Source of the DNA: Chionis minor
Lineage: Eukaryota; Chordata; Aves; Charadriiformes; Chionididae
NCBI GenBank assembly: GCA_013398295.1
Contig: VZSF01001213.1
Coordinates: 62,250-126,249, forward strand
Direction of reading: 5' to 3'
Length of the DNA stretch: 64,000 bases
A program made the translations under genes and the position numbers. Position 1 is the stretch's first letter, and every line of letters starts with the position of its first letter. This document shows positions 58,075-64,000 of the stretch, piece after piece. The notes under the pieces are model-generated. The model searched no databases. It was given only the letters and a program-made list of their open reading frames with translations, and was not told the origin of the DNA.

Positions 58075-61000
58075 TCCGAAACCAAAATGTATTATCTGCT
58101 TTATATATCCTTGAATGTTTACTTCGCAGATCGTCCTTGTAGGTTTTTTTACTTTTTTTCTGTGCTTTCTTTTTAAGTAACAGACTCAGGATTCTTCTTC
58201 AGTAAGTTAGGTATTTAAATGTTAAATAGCAGTGTCTGAGCTCATCATCCTTCATCTCTAGGACAGGCAAGAGAAATTATCCTCCGGCCCCCTGTTTTTT
58301 CTCCACTGGGTGGAACGGGTGCATGGATGACCAGCACAGTTTAAGGTGTCAAATATGCATAGAGCCTAGAGGAGGTGAGTCCCATGGCAAGAACCAGCCC
58401 TAAAAGTGTTGCATGTTGGATTTGTTCAGTTGGGCGGTGGCGTTTTCTGGTTTGCTCCTTCCCTGCGTATTGCTCGTATGTGATAACGTACGTGTCCAAG
58501 CACAGTTGAGCTGATGTTCTCAGACAAGTGTTCACAGTAGCTTCAAGGTCTCTTGAGACATTTGTGTTGCCATTCATTGTATATGTAAGATACAGAGGTA
58601 CAATGAGTTTTCATGCTTTATGTTGTGGTTGGCTTAAAACAAAAATGTTGCCTAAGCCCCACCAGTCCCTGCCCAAGACAGGAAGGTGATTTAATCAAAG
58701 TCCTCAATGTAAATGAAGTTCATTCTTGAAAGACAGGAGTTCTTTACCACTTTGCCCATGTCTATCTTCCATGTCACATTTAAAGGAATGTGTTACACAT
58801 CTTACTCCATAACCTGACATCTTCTTTAAGGAAATCTCTTGTTTCCCCAAGAGAACTACTGTAATAGAACTCGCTACCACCAGAACAGCTACATTTACGT
58901 GTGCAGCCAGTTTACAGGTCATCATTGTGTGTGCACAGTAAGGGTTAGTTTTCCCACATGCATTACATGTTACTGCCTTGTCACTCAGTATTGCAAGTTC
59001 ATCCTGCAAGTCTTCGTAGGCGGAGGTCTGATATAATGAATATAAGAAAAGTCTCTGAAATGTGACTTAAAAAATGGAAGTGCCGTATGTTAAGTGTTCT
59101 TTAAAGGCCCAAGAATACCGCATATTAAATAACATGACCTTTCATGGCAATCTCTTGATTTAATTAGCGTCAGTCTTCTCACTTACGCCACTGCTGTATG
59201 TCAAGTGGCAAGTTCTGTCTCAGCACCGTGCTGCTCTGCGAAGTCCTCTTGCATAGGAAATGGCACTTTCTTCGTGTGTGTCGTGCTTTGGCTGTTACTG
59301 ATTTCCACTTTTTCATCAATCTGGCATTTGATTAGATGGAAAATATATTTTACAGAATTTTGGTTTCTGTGTCTACTTCGAAATGTAAAAAAAATCTCAG
59401 AGATCACGGGATCATGTGTTTTATATATGGAGAGTGCTAGTGTGTTTATTGGTTATTTCTTTAAATAGGTGCATTGTTCTTGGCAAATGCATCGTTTGCG
59501 AAGCCAGTAATGCTACCGGAGATCATTTGCTGTACAGCTAAATGCTGCTAGATTGTTTGTCATTACCTTGTTGTTCTTAATTGGAACTGTATTGAACTTA
59601 GGATCTGCAGAGATCTTCATTTTTCTCTTTTAATTAAAAAATAATACTACTTTTTTCCTGACCCGCTTATTGTGCCTGCTGTTCCGTCAAGAATGGTTTA
59701 TATGTAATGCAGCTTAAACTGGGCCTTGTGATTGATTTTCCAGTGTTACTCAGCTGTTTGCCTTTGACTTCTTCAGCTTCTGAAGCGTAGAGGGGAGGAC
59801 GCTCACACAGTGCCTGTCTCTGTTGTCCTCCTGTTCTTCCACCCGCAGATCATCATTGGCATTATTGCCCCGTCTGCTTCGGGTCTCTTTAGTTTGGTGG
59901 GCCTGTTTTTCACATCCATGGAGCCTCTCCCCTGTGGCACTTTCATGTGTGTCGGGGTATTTCTAGAGAGGAAGGCTGGCAGGACAAGGAGGAGAGATCT
60001 CCTGTGCCCTGCCGGGAACAGGAGTGGAGCTCATGAAGTGCGAGTCCTCTACGCTGCAGGGTGCCAGCATGACGCGGGGCTGTGGTCTGGCTGGTGGGTC
60101 TGTACAGCAGTGGGGAATTCAGTAAACCTGGAACTCAGACTGTGTCTCCTACGACATGAATGAAAAAGCTTTAATGTTACTTGAAGTGGCTGAGTGGCAT
60201 CTTCCAAACAGTATCAAGCAGTCATCGGTGACAGTGGAATAGCAAGTGCGACCTGTTGTCTCATTCACTCATGGCCTTTTATCATGAGCGCTGAACGAGT
60301 GGAAAGCTTTGTACGAGTGATAGTGTGCGACCATGTAAACTAAACACACGGGAAACTGCTTTAGGGACAGTGGCACAACAAGTTCGTGCGTGGTCCTGCG
60401 GATCCCAGTGGGATTGCTGACAGAAGGTGTCACCTCTGAGTGTGAGTTGATGGTACAGGACTACAACTGCCTGGGCAGGTGTCACTGTCCTTAACCTTCT
60501 GTGTAACCCTCAGACTTGCGCTTCATTTTGGCATCACCATCCCATGGCCTGAGCCAGTACTCCTGCCAGCACACAGCATCCTCCCACCTTGTCGTCTTGG
60601 CTGCAGGTGGTTGACCCCGACCTCTTTTCCCATCACCAACAGAAGCGTTTCTAGTGCATAGGATTGAGGAACTGATACACAATAAAAATTAATCCTTTTT
60701 TTTTGGGGGGAAGAGGTTATTTTCGACCTGCTAGTTCCTTCGTGCTGCTGTGCGAGTCCCCATGGCAGCGTGAGGGGGGAGGTAGGTTGAGGACAGGAGG
60801 GAGGTGGGATTGCTGCTTCTCCTAACATCAGGGTTTGATGTCAGTTTGCACTGACCTTGGGGTGATGGTGTAGTGGAAATGCTGCTCTAGAAAGACCAAG
60901 GTGACAGGTCAATTCCTTAGCTGTGGTGCTGCCTGCTCGGTACTGATGGTAGCTGGGCTGCTTGTTATCGTGGAGATTTTCATCCTGCAGCCCTATTGTC

Positions 61001-63003
61001 AAGTATTTTTGATTTTACAGTTTGCATAAAACCACATCCTTATGCTTATCAGATGAGTTATTTTTTGTTGTTGTTGTGGGGAATAAGATCAAGAAGAAAC
61101 AAAATAAAGATTGAAAGAAAGTTGGAAGGAAGAATGGGGAAAGATCAGCTTTAAATGTTTTTAAATGGTGACTGAACTTAACATTACTTCAGAGCAATAA
61201 TCACAAATTTTCTGGGGTCCCTAGGAGGATTTCTGTGGTTTTTTGTTTGAGGCAGCAGTGCAAAAATAGACCCTAAATCACTGTTCACACCCTGGACAGT
61301 CTGGACAGTCAGGCAAATAAAAATCTTTTTTCTTTTTTTTTTTTTTTCCTATTTTACGGTTATAAGGTATTAGAAAATATAGAAAATACCTTTATAGAAA
61401 ATATCTTTTTATGATTTTCTTTATCTGTGCAACTCCACTAAAAGCCTTTTCACTAGCAGGTGCAATTCGTACTAGGTAAGCACCAGCAGCCTTAACTTTA
61501 TGTTTCCTGGCATTCTCTTAATGTCTATTTTTTGTGGGTTTCAGATTATGTCATGCGGTTCCTGCTTAAGGCGCTTCCTGTACTTCTTTGGACAGCAATC
61601 TTAATGATCATCTTCAACAGTCTGTCATCGAATACTTGTTGAAAAAAGTTGGTGTTGCAATTCAGGCCAGTAGGGAAAACTCTTCTGATTGATTTTCTGT
61701 TTAAAAGTTATTGACAATATGAAATATTGTCAGAGTAAGGAACAATTTCAATTATGTCCTGTTTAATTTTAGAGAAGCAGTCAAAATGTCACAGTTAATT
61801 ATGAAAAATCTGATTTTCAAGCTTGGATACCTCACCTTTCTTGAGACCAATGGTTCATGTCTTAGCAGAGGTTAATTTCTTTTTTCATTTATAGGAAAAA
61901 AGTAAACTGAATACCATGCACTTGGCTGTGTGGGTGTGTTTTGGATGAGATCTTAAAAACTGAGGTCCTGTTTATTCTGTGTGGGTGTTAAAGATCTCAC
62001 TGTTATGCTATATGCTGTTTGCAAGTGGCTTCATACCTTCTACCCTTTGAGATCACTACATTTCAGCAGTGTTACGTGTGCACAGTTACAAAATGTTTTG
62101 GGGTTCTCCAAAACGAAAGAGTGAGAGGGTCTGTTGTACACATTTGTTTTGCCTATCATTATAGCGTTCTACTTCATTTGTTATTGTTGCTTATTGCATT
62201 CATGATTGTTACTGCATTAATCAGTCTCAAAAAGTAATAATTTATTTAATATTTTGAGCTGACACGACTTAAGTTTCATCCAAACTTCTACAACGATAAG
62301 AAAAAAATCTAGTTGTGAACTACTCAGTAGCCCTCAGAAAGTGCGGCGGTGGTTGTGGGGCTCGGTTCCTTGCTGGGGGTCCTGACCTACCCCAGTTACT
62401 GGTGGAAACTGAAAGCGTTCAGGACCTCATGGAATAAAATCCATGCAACATCAGGCAAGCGTTCAGTTTGTCTGGAAGTCTGGGAATTTACCCTTGTCTG
62501 TAGCATTTGTGACTTCTTGTTCTTTGGAATCCCTCAAAGCTAGACGTAATACCATTTATAATAATCTGATTGGGGTGAGTTAGTCCATAGCTTGTACTAA
62601 TACCCAAAGAAAAGCATAATAATAGGTTAATATGGAAGTAATGTGTGGAGCTAAAGACAGCTTGGCCTGGAGATATTTCCATGGCAACAGAAGGGTCCCT
62701 ACAGATGTCTTCCTTCTAAACTTGATGCTGTTTATTAAAGGCTGTCTGTAGTACAATCTGTAATTATCATTAGGTAAAGAAAGGTTGTGAACATGGGTGG
62801 ACTGCTTGGCTGATGCTCTCTGACTGATTTGTTTAGCGCAGCTTTGAAATACAGTTACAAAAGAATATTAAAAACCTGAGATCATTTAGCTATTTCTCTC
62901 TGCAGGTAAGCCGAGACTTAATTTGAGACTGTTGGCTAATAAGAGTGAAGTATCTGAAAAACAGTAAGGGGGGGATAGGGAGAAATGTTTTCAAACTCTT
63001 TCA
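58075..63003. other. Intronic DNA, little recognised
   Basis: Nearly 5 kb with no CR1 copy. The stretch 59460-59720 is repeat-free with several homeodomain-like cores and could be regulatory. A T-rich run and short internal repeats occur at 61325-61404. Short open frames lack recognisable domains. Confidence 0.5.
61325..61404. repeat. T-rich tract and short AT-rich repeats
   Basis: A T-rich run at 61325-61347, followed at 61366-61404 by three close copies of a nine-base 'tagaaaata' unit. The first two are enclosed by an inverted pair, 'ggtatt' and 'aatacc'. Low-complexity DNA; no transposon body was recognised. Confidence 0.7.
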
Positions 63004-64000
63004 GCACGATGGCTATTAAAGATAAAAGAACGTCAAAAGCATGCTGGACAAATTAAAAAATGCAGAGCTACAGATAATAAGGGAGGTAATGCTCAATAAA
63101 ATAAATTTTTGTAAATAGCAAAAGGCTTCTGTAAGCAGAGGGAGACAAAGGAAATTATAAGACTTATCTAAAGGAGAAGATGAGAAAATAATGGATGACA
63201 GAAGAAGTTGGAACACGGATCGACCTTTCTTGCTTCGGTCTTTACGAAGAAGGTTAATTGGGATCAGCTGCTTAGCACGGTTGAAGCTAACAGCAAGATG
63301 GTAGCAACACAGAGCAGAAAAAGGGAAGAACAGGTTAAAATGCTTTTATGAATTAGGTGTGTTCGTGTTTGTAAGCTTAAGGTGGAGTTTATTCTGGTCT
63401 ACCCAAGCAACTAATTGAAGCAGTTTTGAATCCATGAGCAATTACCATGTAAAAACTGTAACGGACAGGTGAGATCCTGTAAGAGAGCAGATAGAGAGTA
63501 TGTTGTCAAAGCAGAGAAAGAAGGAGGATCTTGGAATTGCAGACCGGTCAGCAAAATTTGGTACCATAAAAGATGCTTAAATGCATAAGTCTTCAAAAGT
63601 TTTAAGACAGTTTTGTGATAGAGCACATAGATTTTAAGTCTCCTAGTTACAGTACTGAGGATAAAAACAAACATAATGATGGCATACAGGGAGCTTGTGA
63701 AATGGGTTTTATGAAATGATTACTTTGAGATAGAGTGATTTGATGAGACTGAAGCTCAGCTGGGATGGAGGGAACAGTCCCAAGTGTTCCTCCTTGACTT
63801 CAGTAAGGCTTTGGTTAGAGTCGTATATGACACCTCAGAAACAATCTGGAAATTTACGGTGTATATAAGACAATTACTGCGTGGATGACTGCAAATACAC
63901 GGAGCAAATGGTGATGGCAGGCTGGCTGGCAGAGGGATATATCTAGTGGGGTTATCAACTTGTGGATGGCAGGATGCTGTTGAACAGAATTGCAGGATCG
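63004..64000 (+). mobile_element. Very old CR1/L3-like LINE, runs off the window
   Basis: Diverged LINE coding sequence on the + strand. 'cggtctttacgaagaaggtt' at about 63237-63256 marks the linker before the reverse-transcriptase domain. 'gaaggaggatcttggaattg' at about 63520 corresponds to the EDLGNCRPVS block. 'cttgacttcagtaaggcttt' at about 63792-63811 corresponds to motif A (LDFSKAF). 'tatctagtggggttatcaa' near 63940 corresponds to the start of the SGVPQG block. Order and spacing fit one LINE of the CR1/L3 group. Stops in all frames show a fossil much older than the other CR1 copies; the start is approximate and the 3' end lies outside. Confidence 0.75.

Larger units (their letters stand above)
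36787..64000 (+). other. KLF12: KLF12 intron after the second coding exon, 5' portion
   Basis: Begins with a strong donor (gtaagc) and runs to the end of the window without a recognisable further exon. The next KLF12 coding sequence, expected to begin with SPNVHN as in mammals, was not seen. The intron is therefore at least 27.2 kb. It holds seven or more CR1-derived pieces, two copies of an ancient repeat and a CpG-rich block, listed separately. Confidence 0.88.

Noticed and set aside
1..64000. CRISPR arrays, bacterial operons or phage modules
   Set aside because: No regularly spaced direct repeats and no dense coding; the sequence is clearly vertebrate intronic DNA.

Overview
The window is vertebrate, almost certainly avian, nuclear DNA. 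The main reason is the repeat content: at least twelve copies of CR1-type LINE retrotransposons, most ending in the characteristic CR1 tail (a 'ttccaac' block followed by 'attctatgattct'-like short repeats), in several subfamilies and both orientations. There is no bacterial-style coding density, no operon, no CRISPR array and no recognisable tRNA or rRNA gene.

The only host gene I can support is KLF12 (Kruppel-like factor 12, also called AP-2rep), read on the + strand. Two exons are visible. The first (6900-6963) carries 5' UTR and the first seven codons from the ATG at 6943. The second (36697-36786) carries 30 codons. Both are bounded by AG and GT and both are phase 0, and the joined reading matches the N-terminus of vertebrate KLF12. 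The rest is intron: the end of the 5' UTR intron (1-6899), a 29.7-kb intron (6964-36696) and the start of a further large intron (36787 to the window end). The CtBP-binding motif and zinc fingers of KLF12 lie in exons beyond this window.

Region by region. 1-4130: AT-rich intron with nothing recognised. 4131-4939: a 258-bp tandem duplication of unknown sequence whose second unit is split by a reverse-strand CR1. 4940-6899: plain intron leading to the first coding exon. 6964-36696: CR1 copies at 10.9, 18.0-19.1, 20.9-21.4, 23.1-24.9 (with a 370-base assembly gap) and 25.0-25.4 kb, and a reverse-strand copy at 36.0 kb; the repeat-free stretch 25.4-35.9 kb holds blocks that look like conserved non-coding DNA. 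36787-64000: a CpG- and G/T-rich block at 39.4-40.25 kb, a nested CR1-in-CR1 at 47.8-49.1 kb, a reverse CR1 at 51.8-52.6 kb, CR1 copies at 56.0-58.1 kb including one with a nearly open reverse-transcriptase frame, and a very old CR1/L3-like LINE running off the end at 63.0-64.0 kb. Three diverged copies of one short ancient repeat appear at 22.9, 49.1 and 55.8 kb.

Long open frames elsewhere (for example the 308-codon frame across 51.8-52.7 kb and the 268-codon frame at 4.1-4.9 kb) are explained by repeats or chance. I saw no previously undescribed multi-gene system. The most informative oddities are in the first KLF12 coding exon (loss of the usual start methionine, a minimal upstream ORF and a weak splice donor) and in the duplication at 4.1-4.9 kb, whose two halves have diverged to very different extents.
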